From: Oreohelix idahoensis
Lineage: Eukaryota; Mollusca; Gastropoda; Stylommatophora; Oreohelicidae
Length of the DNA stretch: 64,000 nt
Direction: 5' to 3'
Assembly: GCA_024509875.1 (NCBI GenBank)
Contig: JAMPIV010006387.1
Coordinates: forward strand, 1 to 64,000
Part shown: piece by piece, positions 1 to 10,546 of the stretch
Numbering within the stretch: the stretch's first letter is position 1
How the letters are laid out: each line of letters starts with the position of its first letter
Position numbers and translations under genes: made by a program
The notes under the pieces: generated by a model
The model's input: only the letters and a program-made list of their open reading frames with translations
The model's database searches: none
What the model was told of the DNA's origin: nothing

Positions 1-185
1 CACAATGCTCATCTGGCCAAACCCACAGTCTCTCTTCTTTGGCAACTTGACCAGATATCTTTCCAGTCTGCTAGTATTTCTTCTCTGTCTTAGACTTTAC
101 CAAGTAATTTGTTTAACATTTCTAATGGCATCTGCTGAAGTGCCACCTGGGCCTGCAGCTTTTCCATGTCTTAGAACAGTGTTTC
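1..185 (-). mobile_element. LINE fragment (N-terminal part of RT region)
   Basis: Read on the minus strand, the segment gives GKAAGPGGTSADAI, the usual GKAxGxDGI-type start of the reverse transcriptase domain of APE-type LINEs. A shifted frame follows with residues resembling the LADWK and KLPKK motifs that lie further along in the RT. The frame is broken at least once and the copy is cut by the window edge. This is a dead LINE remnant. The family (RTE-like or a relative) is inferred from motif memory only. Confidence 0.6.
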
Positions 186-300
186 CCTAACTTTTTCGGG
201 TCACCGCCCTCATGGCTCCCAGAGCACATTTCCAGCGCCTCCCCTCAATTTCCCTACATTACATTAAAAGAAACTGTAAGTAGCACTGTTGTTTATACAC
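177..300 (+). mobile_element. possible hAT-type transposon end
   Basis: The segment starts CAGTGTTTCCCTAAC followed by a T-run and a C-rich stretch. This resembles the terminal sequence of many hAT-family (Charlie-like) non-autonomous elements. I did not find the matching inverted end or an 8-bp target duplication within the next 500 bases, so this may be chance or a truncated end. Confidence 0.22.
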
Positions 301-773
301 TTGGCTCTTTCTGTTAAAACTTTCCTCTTGTTTATTAACTTATCACGGATATCATTAGGCCCCCTAAATACTGAGATGATCAAATCTGCAACAAAGCAAA
401 GTTGATCCTTTTTGAAACACCTGCAGATATCTAATTTTGTCAGTTTCTAGCGAAAAGTACATTTGGACACCTTGTCAGTGGACATTCACTGATATTAAAC
501 TGGTAAACACTAGAATTTATGATCAGCGATAGTTGCTTAAGCTCAGGATGGCAAATAAAGATGAAACTATGCCTTGCTTAATGATACTAATACAACTACT
601 CCACTATCTATCTTTCCTATTTGTCCTCGTCTCACTGATGTTTGGAACCTATAAGGTGTATGAGAAACTGGGATGAGCGAAGTTGGGGAGTGGGTTTGGG
701 TTTGTTCAGACTATGTTCTCCTTCTAAGCGCTCACTGTAATAAAACCGCTTTTACATGTAATTGTTCTGTTGA
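301..773. other. no recognisable feature
   Basis: AT-rich sequence without a convincing ORF or repeat. It is the left flank of the outer LTR retrotransposon. Its last bases (774-778) are the left copy of that element's target duplication. Confidence 0.5.
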
Positions 774-778
774 CTAAT
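774..778. repeat. target-site duplication CTAAT, left copy
   Basis: CTAAT directly precedes the TG of the left LTR of the outer element. The same five bases follow the terminal CA of the right LTR at 18,497-18,501. Five base pairs is the usual size for Ty3/gypsy integrases. Confidence 0.85.
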
Positions 779-1905
779 TGTTGGACCGATTTCCTCTGGG
801 TCTCTACAGATGACTGTTTGATCGTGCTGCTAAAACGCGAATGCAAAATGAACTGTCAAATTAGTTCAACAGGTAATGGAGTATAACGTCAGGCATGTCA
901 ATCAGGCCTGCTGTGAACTGAAGTAAACTGTAAGGCGGATGGTACAGTTTAACATATTTTATTTGACGGTATAAGTTCAACAATACGAGACAATGTTCTT
1001 GACGGATAACATCAACATGGAGGCATAGTAATGATGTTCATGACGAAAATTATATACATCTATGATGGTGGTTAGGTATTGTGGCAGATCCCTTTCAAAC
1101 ATCTTCCTTACATTCAATTAATAAGAATCCAATAATGTTCATGTTATGTTTGAACAGTAATCTATTGTCCGTTGACCTTATCTGAGGACATCCAACTAAG
1201 TACGGATTCTCATACCACCGAATCCCGCATTCATCTAACAAAAGACTGTCTTGATCCAAGACTTCAATACTTACAACGTTAAGTTCAAAATATAATAACA
1301 ATGGCGTAGATATGAAGATACATCTGGGTTAGTACTTTGGGTTTTAACTAACCTCTCCACAAACTCATGCCACGACTTTGGCACAGGCATAACGGCATTT
1401 TAATATAAATTATAAATTCCAATAACTTGGTTCCCTCGTAGGAATTCTTCGTCTACGATAGATTATAGAGGCTCATAGCTCCTTTTGGTCCATTCTAGGA
1501 ATATCATAACAAGATGAATTCCCGCTAGATTCTCTCAAGGAGTCGCCTAAAATTACAGGTTTGAATATGCTAATCATACAATACGACGGGGCGACAACTT
1601 ACATATTACTTCCAATATTGGCTTCGACCTGAAGACCAATATTGTAACAAACGAATGGCTTCCACAGACTTGCCATGATAAACGAAATATTCCACGGACA
1701 TATCGTCCGGACTGCCCCTTTCAGATCATGACGTAGGACTCTCTCCTAAAACTAGGTTACCCGTGCATACAGAGTAACACATACTCTACATTGTGCACGT
1801 CGGTGCGTGAATAAATCGCACGTACAAATAATATAACTATATCAAGACTGATGCGTACATTGGCAGGACCGACGACTACCCCCCTAGGTGAAAACGTACG
1901 CAACA
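779..1905 (-). repeat. outer element, left LTR (3' LTR in element sense)
   Basis: About 1,127 bp, with short inverted ends (TGTTG...CAACA). It aligns along its length with 7,925-8,032 joined to 17,335-18,496. It is an intact reference copy: it lacks the two insertions of the right LTR and keeps about 200 bp (near 1,340-1,545) that the right LTR has lost. It also holds the undisturbed target of the inner element (GAGTATAACGTCAGG, about 886-900), with a single ATAAC. Confidence 0.9.
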
Positions 1906-2863
1906 GCTCCCTTATCACCGTCCCTTAAAAAAAATTTAATTCTATTAATTAATTTTTTTTTAAAACTAAGTACCCAAGAGAGGTGAGTCAAAACTACATC
2001 GATATTTATGAACATAAATCAAAGTCATTATGTTATACAATATTATGAAAAAGAATATAAAAATGGAAATCAATATAACTGAATGAAAGTATGCATTAAA
2101 GCACACATCCACAATCGACCTACTTTGGAACGATGTGGTAAAATACGAAGTAAAAGAAAGTTGAAAACCAAAAAGATGATAAAAACATTCAACTAAATTT
2201 TCAAAACAAACATGTGATTTCAAGATGAAAATGAATAGCAACGATGATGATAATCAATGACAAGAGAATCAACAATAATGAAAATAAAACATGCAAAGTG
2301 AAACAAAGCATAATTAAACACTTTAAGAAACAACACCCGTAATGTTTCTAACACTAGAATGGTGGACTAGTTATCTAAAAGTTGAGAGATCAAACACCAT
2401 GAGAAGTAAATATAAGTACACAGAGACACTTACAACTATTCAAGTTAGTTCATGTGTACTCTACAATTAATTAAGTAGCTTAAATTGATTTCTTCTACTT
2501 ACTGTAGTTCTTAATTATCAACACATAACTAATTACTACTTTATTTAAGTAAATGCAATTTTACTGAGTGTTAATGTTCCATTAATAGTAGTTAATAATC
2601 GACGAGAATATGTTCTTAATGTTCCATGTGCGATGAAAAGATATTCTCTAATACCAAATGTAGTGTAACATGTTCCATAAGAATATTGACTATTCATTTA
2701 TCAAAATAACAATGTTTCCATACTAATAAAATGTTACTACACAAGAAGTTCTGTTATAATCCAAAAGTAAGTATATCCCGGAATTATGCTGGAACAAATG
2801 AATCTGTTCCATACAAAGTATGTATAGAGGTTCAATAATTGATACTGTACGCAGTTCCTCTTA
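1906..2863 (-). other. outer element 3' non-coding region with polypurine tract
   Basis: In element sense this lies between the end of RNase H and the 3' LTR. The bases next to the LTR (1,906-1,926) read as a purine-rich tract on the minus strand (AAGGGACGGTGATAAGGGAG), which fits the primer for plus-strand synthesis. The rest is AT-rich. A 91-codon hydrophobic open frame at 1,966-2,241 has no features of a known envelope protein, and I do not count it as a gene. Confidence 0.6.
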
Positions 2864-3850
2864 TTATATTTGATTGATTATCTGTGAGGACGTTTCAACA
2901 TCCGGAAGTGGTTTAGGTTTGACCAGTTCGCTTGGACATCTTGACAGACAGTCCGCAAACACATTTTTCACTCCAGGAATCGCTCGAATTTCATAGCTAT
3001 ATGGCTGGAGAGCGATAGCGTATCTAGTGGACTTTGAGGATTTCACTCCTTAGTGTTCAATGCTGTGAGAGCTTTTTTGTCAGTTTCCACTACAAAGTGT
3101 GATCCCAGTAAATATCGTTCTAGTTTAGTGACTGACCAAACCAAAGCGAGTAACTCCTTATCCAGGACGGAGTACTTCAGTTCGCTCGTCGTCAATTTTC
3201 TCGAAACGTACATAACTGGAAATAAGGTGCCTGAATATTCCTGCATCAAGACTGCAGCAATTGTGTAAGAAGACGCGTCACTGCGAAGAATAAACGTGAG
3301 ATCTTTGTTAGGCAACCTCAAAAAAGGCTCATTTGAAAAAAAAATTTTTTATATAATCTAACGCGATTTGATGTTCGTTAGACCACTGTATTACATTAGC
3401 TGTACCTTTTCTCAGTAAAGAAGAAAAAGGTGCAGTTATAGTAGACAAATGAGGGATGAATTTATAATAGAACTGTATTAGTCCTAAAAGAGACCTAACT
3501 TGTTTTTTTTGTCTTAGGTGCTGGGATGTTTAAGATTTTCAAGACATTACTGTCTTCTGTATACATTAAACCCCGACCTATACGATGACCCAAAAAGGAG
3601 ATGTCATGAAAACCGACAAATGCCTTTGAAGGTTTCGCTGTTAAGTTATAATCCCGTAGAGTAGAAAGTAAAGCTTTTAATCCCTGAATATGTTCATCCC
3701 AAGAGTTACTGAAAAGACAGATGTCATCTATGTAAGTAATGACATCGGGACGATGAGACAGTACGCGGCGCATCATGCGTACAAAGGTAGCTGGCGCATT
3801 CATTAATCCGAAGGCTGAGTCATCAAAGAATGTGAAATCAAAATCCAGTA
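2864..3850 (-). pseudogene. outer element RT (C-terminal half) and RNase H, broken
   Basis: The frame enters abruptly at the FGLMNAP motif of the RT fingers/palm. It continues through the catalytic YIDD box (ITYIDDICLF, about 3,725-3,755) and the thumb into RNase H. RNase H shows its acidic residues in RSDAS, LDKELLAL and ETDKKAL (about 3,080-3,290). Compared with the inner element (14,590-15,480), the RT motifs upstream of FGLMNAP, including KLDLSKGYW, are absent. Small indels in A/T runs near 3,500, 3,340 and 3,045 change frame. The upstream junction at about 3,835-3,860 looks like a deletion joint to the RRM-encoding part. It cannot give active enzyme. Confidence 0.87.
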
Positions 3851-3860
3851 TAGTAGGTTA

Positions 3861-4240
3861 CTATCTGCGTGACGCAGAATCAGGAACCAACTGTAATCGG
3901 AGAGAATGGTGGTGGAAATACACACCATTGTCCCGCTCGATAGCCATGCGAGCATCTCTATTGGTCCTAAAAGTAACCACGGCGTCACCATACCTGTTAT
4001 TGGTATGAAGTAACAGACGCACGAACCTAACGTCTGCCGTGTGGTTGAGAAAATCTCCTAGTGCTTGCCAACTAGTTCGCTGTGGCAGATTTTGCACAAG
4101 GATGGTGCGAGAAGATGCACCTCTACCAATATAAGTGGTACCGTAGTCACAAGAATGTGAACAAGGTTGATGGGTAACATTAGTCCTCTTAGGTATATTA
4201 TAATATTTATTATTTATACCTTTAGGATTATTCTTAAATG
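3861..4240 (-). CDS. RRM-like domain of the outer element (partial reading frame)
   Basis: Translation on the minus strand gives ILVQNLP, then a helix-like stretch, then YGDAVVTFRT and NRDARMAIERDNG, then VYFHHHSLRLQLV. This matches the beta-alpha-beta-beta-alpha-beta order of an RNA recognition motif, with ILVQNLP in the RNP2 position and YGDAVVTFRT in the RNP1 position. The frame is open upstream to about 4,240, where a one-base shift separates it from the protease frame. It ends at a stop (3,861-3,863) just past the deletion joint. RRMs are known in LINE ORF1 proteins; I know of no standard RRM in Ty3/gypsy pol. A role in binding element RNA is inference. Confidence 0.6.
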
Positions 4241-5179
4241 TACCATACTTTGTACTTGATTATTATTACTTATGCCAGACAAAGGTGTAGGTGTACGGCA
4301 TGTCGTAGACACCTGCTTGCTGGACAAAGTGACAACTTTGTCACCAACCTTATTGGTTTTAGTTGTCTCATCTGAGTTATAACACTTATTTTCTTTAGGA
4401 ACATCCTTTACCTTTTTTACAAACTTAACCTTTTTCTTACGATCAGTTGCCTGCTGATCAAGTCGAGGGAAGGTATATGTCCCCCGGAATGACTTACTAG
4501 TCTTCACAGGTTGCGTTGAAACCTTAATGTCCTTCTTAAGAATGGACGCATGTCGTAAAGGTTGTAACGAATTAGCCACAGTGGCGTAATGAACAATGGA
4601 ATCACCTTCGATGCTAGATTCCAAGACCTTATCATTACATAACAGTTTAGCAATATGTGCATGTGAAACAAATCTAGGAATAGCAGTAAATACACCGGCA
4701 TCATGTATATTTTGCTCTTCCCAATCAGCAATCTGCTGTGGTGTACACTCTTTAACCTCATGTATGTGGCCAAGTATAATATCACTTATAGGTGCAGGAA
4801 GAAGGCATGCGTGAATTTTTCCTGAAAAAAATGGTGTATGAAGGTTAACTATAGCTGTAGGAAAAATCTCCACAGTCCCTCCAAAAGTCACGCACTGCAC
4901 GGTCTTGCCAGTAGCACAGGCGGGGTCGACCAAAGAGTTCCGCACTCCGACAGTACTGCAGCCTGAATCAAATAAAAGAGAGCATGGAATGCCATTTAAA
5001 AATCCATGATTTAATTGAAGGCATCCCGGTCGATCGTGTGTAGCTGAAATGGCCGTACACACAGCCGGGAGACTTGGCAAAACATGTCCGTACCGTAGCG
5101 TCGTGATCGCCCTGGGCTGGGATAAGGTATTACACTCATCACAAGACTTGACCTGTTCGAAATCCAGAGAACATGACAT
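4214..5179 (-). CDS. outer element aspartic protease region
   Basis: Retropepsin-type protease that would cut the element polyprotein. The catalytic motif LLFDSGCSTVGV lies at about 4,945-4,980 and the ISDIILGHIHEV segment near the C-terminus of the fold at about 4,755-4,790. It aligns well with the inner element protease (LLFDSGCTTIGV). A CxxC followed by a YGH motif lies about 45 residues upstream; the inner element has CxxC...CGH there. After the protease comes a Lys-rich linker of about 110 residues, and the frame then shifts by one base near 4,238 into the RRM-encoding frame. The frame is the same as that of the gag-like ORF upstream, separated only by one TGA at 5,291-5,293. Confidence 0.8.
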   Translation of the reverse strand: MSCSLDFEQVKSCDECNTLSQPRAITTLRYGHVLPSLPAVCTAISATHDRPGCLQLNHGFLNGIPCSLLFDSGCSTVGVRNSLVDPACATGKTVQCVTFGGTVEIFPTAIVNLHTPFFSGKIHACLLPAPISDIILGHIHEVKECTPQQIADWEEQNIHDAGVFTAIPRFVSHAHIAKLLCNDKVLESSIEGDSIVHYATVANSLQPLRHASILKKDIKVSTQPVKTSKSFRGTYTFPRLDQQATDRKKKVKFVKKVKDVPKENKCYNSDETTKTNKVGDKVVTLSSKQVSTTCRTPTPLSGISNNNQVQSMVHLRIILKV

Positions 5180-5290
5180 AGCACTATGTGCATTAACATT
5201 ATTATCCTGTTCAATGTTAGCCTGAGTATCACTTAAAGCGACATTAGAATGTCTATGTGTATTATTCGATGATCTATCTCTTCGACGCGA

Positions 5291-6370
5291 TCAATTCTGA
5301 TTATTGGCATTAAAATTGCCACAATTGTCATTTCTGCTTGAGTTAAAATTTGGATGAGTATGATAATTATTATAATTAACGTTATGATGTTGGTTAAATG
5401 ATTTATTCCAAGAACCTTGTCTATTTTGAGCACACTGTGATTTTGATTGCAAATTTTGTTTATTGCTGTTTCCTTCATTATATTTAAGATTATTGTTATC
5501 AAAATCTTTTGATCTGGAAGATTGGCCCGAAGAAACAATAAGTGAAGCAGTTTGTTTGAATTGTTTCCCCTGATAAATATTGTCATTCTTATTATTTCCC
5601 TTTCTAATTTTTTTATCTTTAAGATCCAACCTCAATTTTTTTATCTGAGAAGTAGTTTCTAATTTAAGGTTACTAATTTCTTGTTTGAGAGTTTTGATAG
5701 TATCTAAAGCCTTAGCTCTCTCCTGCCTAAGTTCAAGTTTGAGTGCTTCGATAGCACTATGATGACTAGTCATAAGTTCATCAATCTTCTTAGTAAAAAC
5801 AGAATCTTCCTCATGAATTTGGCCATTAAAATCTGTATTATTCTGCTTCAATGCATCTACCAACAATTTCTTAGAATTTTCTAGCTCCAATTGTAAGGAC
5901 GTGAAGTTTGTATTGGTAACCTCGGCCTGTAATGTAAGAGTCCTTACTCTCTCGTTTAAATTATTAATCACTAGCTCCTTATCTTCCAGGAGTTCCGACA
6001 ATTCCTCTATTTTGCTCTCTTCAGCAATATCATCCAAAAAATTGGTCCTTCCCGTGTCATTTCCTTGTTCGTACTTCATTTGTTTCTCATAATCGTTATC
6101 ACAGAGAATAGCGTTACGAATGCTATTCATTATAGAACCACGATGGACGTGTACGTAACGTTCCACAAATGTACGAAATACTCCACCTAATAATTCTGCT
6201 ATGTCCCTTGCCATAATTATATGTGGTACAGACTGAAAATTAAGGTCAGCAAACTTCGTCAAATCTGACGCTGTACGACATAAAAAATTGTCTAGTATAA
6301 AATCATCAAGGTCTGGGCCTTGAAAACCATCATTTTTAGCCTCCTGAAGAATATCCCTCAGAGTAGACAT
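5291..6370 (-). CDS. outer element gag-like protein with long coiled coil
   Basis: 359 residues. The N-terminal about 110 residues (FLCRTASDLTKFAD and so on) have no motif I recognise. Residues about 120-260 are a strongly charged heptad-like region rich in E, K and L, typical of a coiled coil. The C-terminal about 90 residues are rich in N, S, Q and K and would suit RNA binding. There is no CCHC zinc knuckle. The position upstream of a protease in the same frame argues for gag. The ORF ends at TGA (5,291-5,293); the frame then stays open into the protease. Confidence 0.62.
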   Translation of the reverse strand: MSTLRDILQEAKNDGFQGPDLDDFILDNFLCRTASDLTKFADLNFQSVPHIIMARDIAELLGGVFRTFVERYVHVHRGSIMNSIRNAILCDNDYEKQMKYEQGNDTGRTNFLDDIAEESKIEELSELLEDKELVINNLNERVRTLTLQAEVTNTNFTSLQLELENSKKLLVDALKQNNTDFNGQIHEEDSVFTKKIDELMTSHHSAIEALKLELRQERAKALDTIKTLKQEISNLKLETTSQIKKLRLDLKDKKIRKGNNKNDNIYQGKQFKQTASLIVSSGQSSRSKDFDNNNLKYNEGNSNKQNLQSKSQCAQNRQGSWNKSFNQHHNVNYNNYHTHPNFNSSRNDNCGNFNANNQN

Positions 6371-6380
6371 TATGCCCGCT

Positions 6381-6785
6381 CTAGGCTTTTTTTTCTACTT
6401 TTTTCACATCGATAACCTTGTTTTCAACGGGTACCTTGTTCTGAACAGGCACATGTTCTTTCGAAAAATTATCTAAATCATTAATCTGTTTTGGATTATC
6501 AGAATCTCGTAACTTATTCTGTACATCCACTAAATCAGGTTGCGTCTTCTGCTCCTCCAATTCCAATATCCTTTTAATTTCTTCTAATTCTCCAATACGT
6601 CTTGCTTCAGTTTCAATTTCTTCCTTATTCAGGAACCACTTCCCACTTTTCCATAAATTGTCTTTAGCCAAATTGTCCAAGACATATGATTTTAACTTAT
6701 CACCTTTCATTCTAAATATTCGTGCAATATCCAAATAGTCCTCTATTTTAAGCATGATAAATTTATATGTATTAAAGTGACTCAC
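6381..6785 (-). CDS. outer element small upstream ORF (134 aa)
   Basis: First ORF of the outer element, 10 bases ahead of the gag-like ORF and in a different register. It is highly charged: an N-terminal part (EDYLDIARIFRMKGDKL) followed by E/K-rich segments likely to be helical. Its first residues loosely resemble the start of the inner element gag (GKLLGKTGDKLEEFA), so it may be the true gag N-terminus cut off by an indel near an 8-A run at its 3' end. I cannot decide between a separate ORF and a broken gag. Confidence 0.5.
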   Translation of the reverse strand: MSHFNTYKFIMLKIEDYLDIARIFRMKGDKLKSYVLDNLAKDNLWKSGKWFLNKEEIETEARRIGELEEIKRILELEEQKTQPDLVDVQNKLRDSDNPKQINDLDNFSKEHVPVQNKVPVENKVIDVKKVEKKA

Positions 6786-7924
6786 TCAGTGAATCAACTA
6801 GAAAGAAAATTATCTAAGTGATTTCCCTCCAATATGTGCAACACGTTCTTGACCAAGAACGGCACTTAATTATTATTCAATATTATTCTGATATAATTCT
6901 ACTTAAAAGTGTTAATATACCAAGTGGTCTTCGTTCCTGTCCTAGAACGGTAAATATTGTTATCATATAATTGTGAAATATATTAAAAATCAATAAAGTA
7001 ATTTATGTAGTGAAATGTTATGAAAGCAACAACGTGATAGACAATAGGAACAATACTGACGAGACAAAATAATCAAAGACAATTGAAAACGGTCGCAGAA
7101 ATCCAATAAAAATAAAAATGTGAAACTAAAATAGAATGTCGTAAAAAATTACGATGATAGCTGCGATAATATAATAAACAAGACAATTGACAAGACAGTG
7201 TAAAAACATATGTTTTGTAAAAAACTGAACGAAAGTCAGGTGAGAAGGACGCATAATACAAACAAGATACATTATAAAATTAAGGTACGAGTAAAAATAA
7301 CTGTGAAAACAACAATTAAAACTTGACGGAACAGCTAAACAGATACTATCATAAGAAACAAGTAGCGATCGGAACTACAGCAAGGTTTCTAGCCTTGAAC
7401 CGGAATTATCGCTCAATTGAAACTTATAAATCAAACCCTATAGAACATCTGACAAGAGCCCGAATCAGCTTCGAGATGAACCTCGTTTGTCAGATCGACC
7501 TCCCTACCGCCCACGACGAATATACAACATAGAACATGCAACATGAAAAGTATATAGGTGGACATAGAAGAGAATAGGCACAGCCACACACAATACAGCA
7601 ATAAACGATACCACGTTTATACTTATCTCGGCTGATCAAACAAAAAATGTGCCTCGTCTCCGTATATGTACGTTTGAGACTTTGAAATACTTCGCCTTGA
7701 GTATATGAGTAAAGCTCGCACGTGATGAGGACTAAAGGATGATGTCCAACGTAGTTAGTCACTGGAGAACTTGATGTTGAGGTTCACTGATGACCTTGAC
7801 CTTCTGCTAACCGTCGTGTTGATTCCATGATGAAGACACGGGTCTTTCTGTATAACGATTCTTGAAAATTTATTGAGTACGTTCCCTTTGAAGCTTGTCC
7901 AAAACACACTGTGCCGCCAATTAC
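6786..7924 (-). other. outer element 5' leader with primer-binding region
   Basis: About 1.1 kb between the 5' LTR and the first ORF, AT-rich and without credible coding. Directly inside the LTR the minus strand reads GTAATTGGCGGCACAG, and the TGGCGGC part is a candidate tRNA primer-binding site. I cannot assign the tRNA. Confidence 0.5.
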
Positions 7925-8032
7925 TGTTAGACCGTTTCTGCAAGGTCTCTACAGATGACTGTTTGATCGTGCTGCTAAAACGCGAATGCAAAATGAACTG
8001 TCAAATTAGTTCAACAGGTAATGGAGTATAAC
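7925..8032 (-). repeat. outer element, right LTR, first piece
   Basis: Begins TGTTAGACCG and aligns with 779 onward of the left LTR. It is cut at ATAAC (8,028-8,032) by the inner element and resumes at 17,335. Confidence 0.88.
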
Positions 8033-9110
8033 TGTTGCGTGATAAATTCTCGCAACATCGTTTTATTACAATATCTATTTTATAACGCAAGGGCAACAAC
8101 TGCTTGAAATTTATAGTCACTTTTCTCGGTAAGCATTTGTCTTCTCGCGTTGGTATTGAATGCAGTTAAGTTTTGAGCTGTGGTCTTTTTGCGCTGGACT
8201 GCGCATGACTGGTCTTGTTTTTTGGTCGATCGGTTTCCGCCCACCACTAGTGGAGTGAGCGATTTGAATGGCGAAAGAGATGCCTCGTTGAAGAGGGGAT
8301 CTCCGCTATTTTTTGTTCTGTCAGGGATGTGTAGTCCTCTTAATGGATATTTCGTTTATTCGAGATAATACCTCTAGTGTTTCCCACATGTCGGGAGGCG
8401 TGATATTTCTGTGTATTTCCTGAAGGCAAGGTAAATTGACTTTTTCATTAACTCTATCGATTTTGGGTCGTGAGCGATTTCGATTCATAGCCTGTCTTCG
8501 AAAGTCGTCGTCACGAGATTTTTCCCAGCTCACATGTCGCTGTATTGTACTGCATCGGTTGATGCATGTCCCAAGGACCATTACTTGCTACTTTGTTAAA
8601 TGAACTAGGTTTGGAAAACCTTTATTATCTAGAGGATATTTTTGAGGACATTATTTATACTTCGGCAGACGTGTCTGTCTTGCTGAAGTCAGACTAAGGA
8701 GAGTGAACTGATCTCATACATCTGGTTATCTCCTGGCTGTTATAGAAAAGGATGGAGTTTTTTTCACCTGACTACATTTACAGCACTATGAAATATAACA
8801 TGCATCTGACTCATCATTGTAATGCTGTCTACCGTCTATTGCTGTATTGAATGTTGCTGTGATAATGACTGTTTGATGTGCCTACATATTCGCGTAACCA
8901 TTTTGTCACTGTGGCGTCCACAATAAATAATGAAGAAAAACGTCAACGGCTGTTACAAGAATCATTGACTTTATACGTCGTGAGTTTACTGACGTCCTAT
9001 GTGGATTGCCCTGTTATTTTTGTATGAACATTGTTTGACTGAACACATCTGCACACTACACAAAACCAGACATGCGGATACCATCCATCATCATATGGCA
9101 TCACGCATCA
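8033..9110 (+). repeat. inner element 5' LTR
   Basis: 1,078 bp, TG...CA ends, near-identical to 16,252-17,329. The differences I see are a 2-base indel near 8,518, a T-run length change near 8,760 and a C/T change near 8,996. A related, more diverged LTR occurs as a solo copy at 35,373-36,617 on the other strand. Confidence 0.93.
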
Positions 9111-10546
9111 TTTGGTGGCCATAAGCTGGTTTGATTCTGGTACCAGCAAACACGGGGTCCCTTACCCACTTCATTTTCAACAAGAATTCATCAGCATCCT
9201 TCAAGAAATTAACATTCTTCAATACAGTCAACATCTTCAAAATTTTCAAAGTACTCGGCGTTGCCCGGTAAAAGTCAAAATTTCAACTTTTTGACGGAAA
9301 CAAGAATTTGACAGTACCCGGCGTTGTTACATGTTGCCGGATAACTCGGACTGCTGTTATCTTTTACGCAAGTCAAGCAAGTTGCTGCTGTCAAGGTTCC
9401 AGTGCTGTCATTTTTTTGTGAAGGTCAAGTGCCGGTTGAAACGGGTTGTTTTCTGAAGAAGGCCAAGTACCGATTTCCATCAACTTACTTTTGGATTAGA
9501 AGGTCAAGTGCCGAAACAACTCAACACACAGTATTTCAGAAGCTCTTGTACCATCGTGTTAGCAGTGGAAGCAGTTCAGATGTGCCATCATCGTTGGAGC
9601 TTCGCTCTTTAGGACGTTGATTGACATCCGTTTTGTCTGCTGTTCGACGATTGGAAGCCTATAAGTTAAGTGGCCTGTTTGTATGTAAACTGTGCCCTTA
9701 TACTTCTGCTGAGTCTTCTGTGTATCATCTCATTCTATATGTTATATGTCTATATGTTATTTGTATATTTATATGTTTATATTTCAGCGGGTTCTCGGTT
9801 GGGTGGTGTCTCCGTTAGATTATGCCACGTCATAGAGGTCGTCTATTGTGAGCGTTTTCTGTAGGGTTTGCAAATTTCCGATACTGGAATTTGCTAAGCG
9901 ACTTCTGTTGCTATTTATGTTAGCTGTGATGACATGTTTTAATATTGTTTTCGTTATTATTTCGCATTCTTTAGTTTTGTTTTGATTTGTTTGTATTTGT
10001 TAGCCTACTCTTGACTATAATTTAGTTTCATACAACATTTTTGTTTATACACTGTGGTGTCATGTATTTTGTTTAATTATAGCGCAGATATCGTCACATT
10101 TTTTGTGATATTTCATTAATTTCTGCTTTATTTTTAGTTGATTTCTGCGAACGTTTTTTGTATTGTTGCTGATCTTTGTTATTGTTTACATTGTTATTGT
10201 TTACATTGTTTGCATTGTTTACATTTTCAATGTTTACATTCTGCATGTGTTTACATAGTCATTGTTTACAGTTATAGTAATTAGTTAATGGGCTATGCTA
10301 ATGCACTGTTACTACTACACTGATGATAAATGAATGATGAATAGTGTCGTGCACTATTGAATGAGAAGTGCACTTATGATCAAGAATTGATTGTTGATAT
10401 TTCATATACAAGTTCTTTGATTGGAGACTTGTTTCCCACAGAGACTGGGATAATATAAGGTGATGTGAATATACAAGTGCTTAATTAAGACTTGTTACAC
10501 TTAGGTTTGAAATAAATTAGTTAATTATTTCAGGTTTTGGACTCAT
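9111..10546 (+). other. inner element leader with primer-binding region
   Basis: The bases after the 5' LTR (TTTGGTGGCCATAAGCTGG) contain TGGTGGCC, a plausible primer-binding start. The rest of the 1.4-kb leader has no credible ORF; the later half is T-rich with repeated TTGTTTACAT-like words near 10,180-10,270. The ATG that opens the gag frame follows at 10,547. Confidence 0.55.

Noticed and set aside
1966..2241. 91-codon hydrophobic minus-strand ORF as an envelope gene of the outer element
   Set aside because: No signal peptide plus furin or transmembrane layout, very AT-rich, and not seen in the related inner element.
6381..6400. Programmed -1 frameshift at the 8-A run between the first two ORFs of the outer element
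   Set aside because: The downstream frame is in the +1 register and the -1 frame meets a stop at once, so a standard -1 site does not fit.
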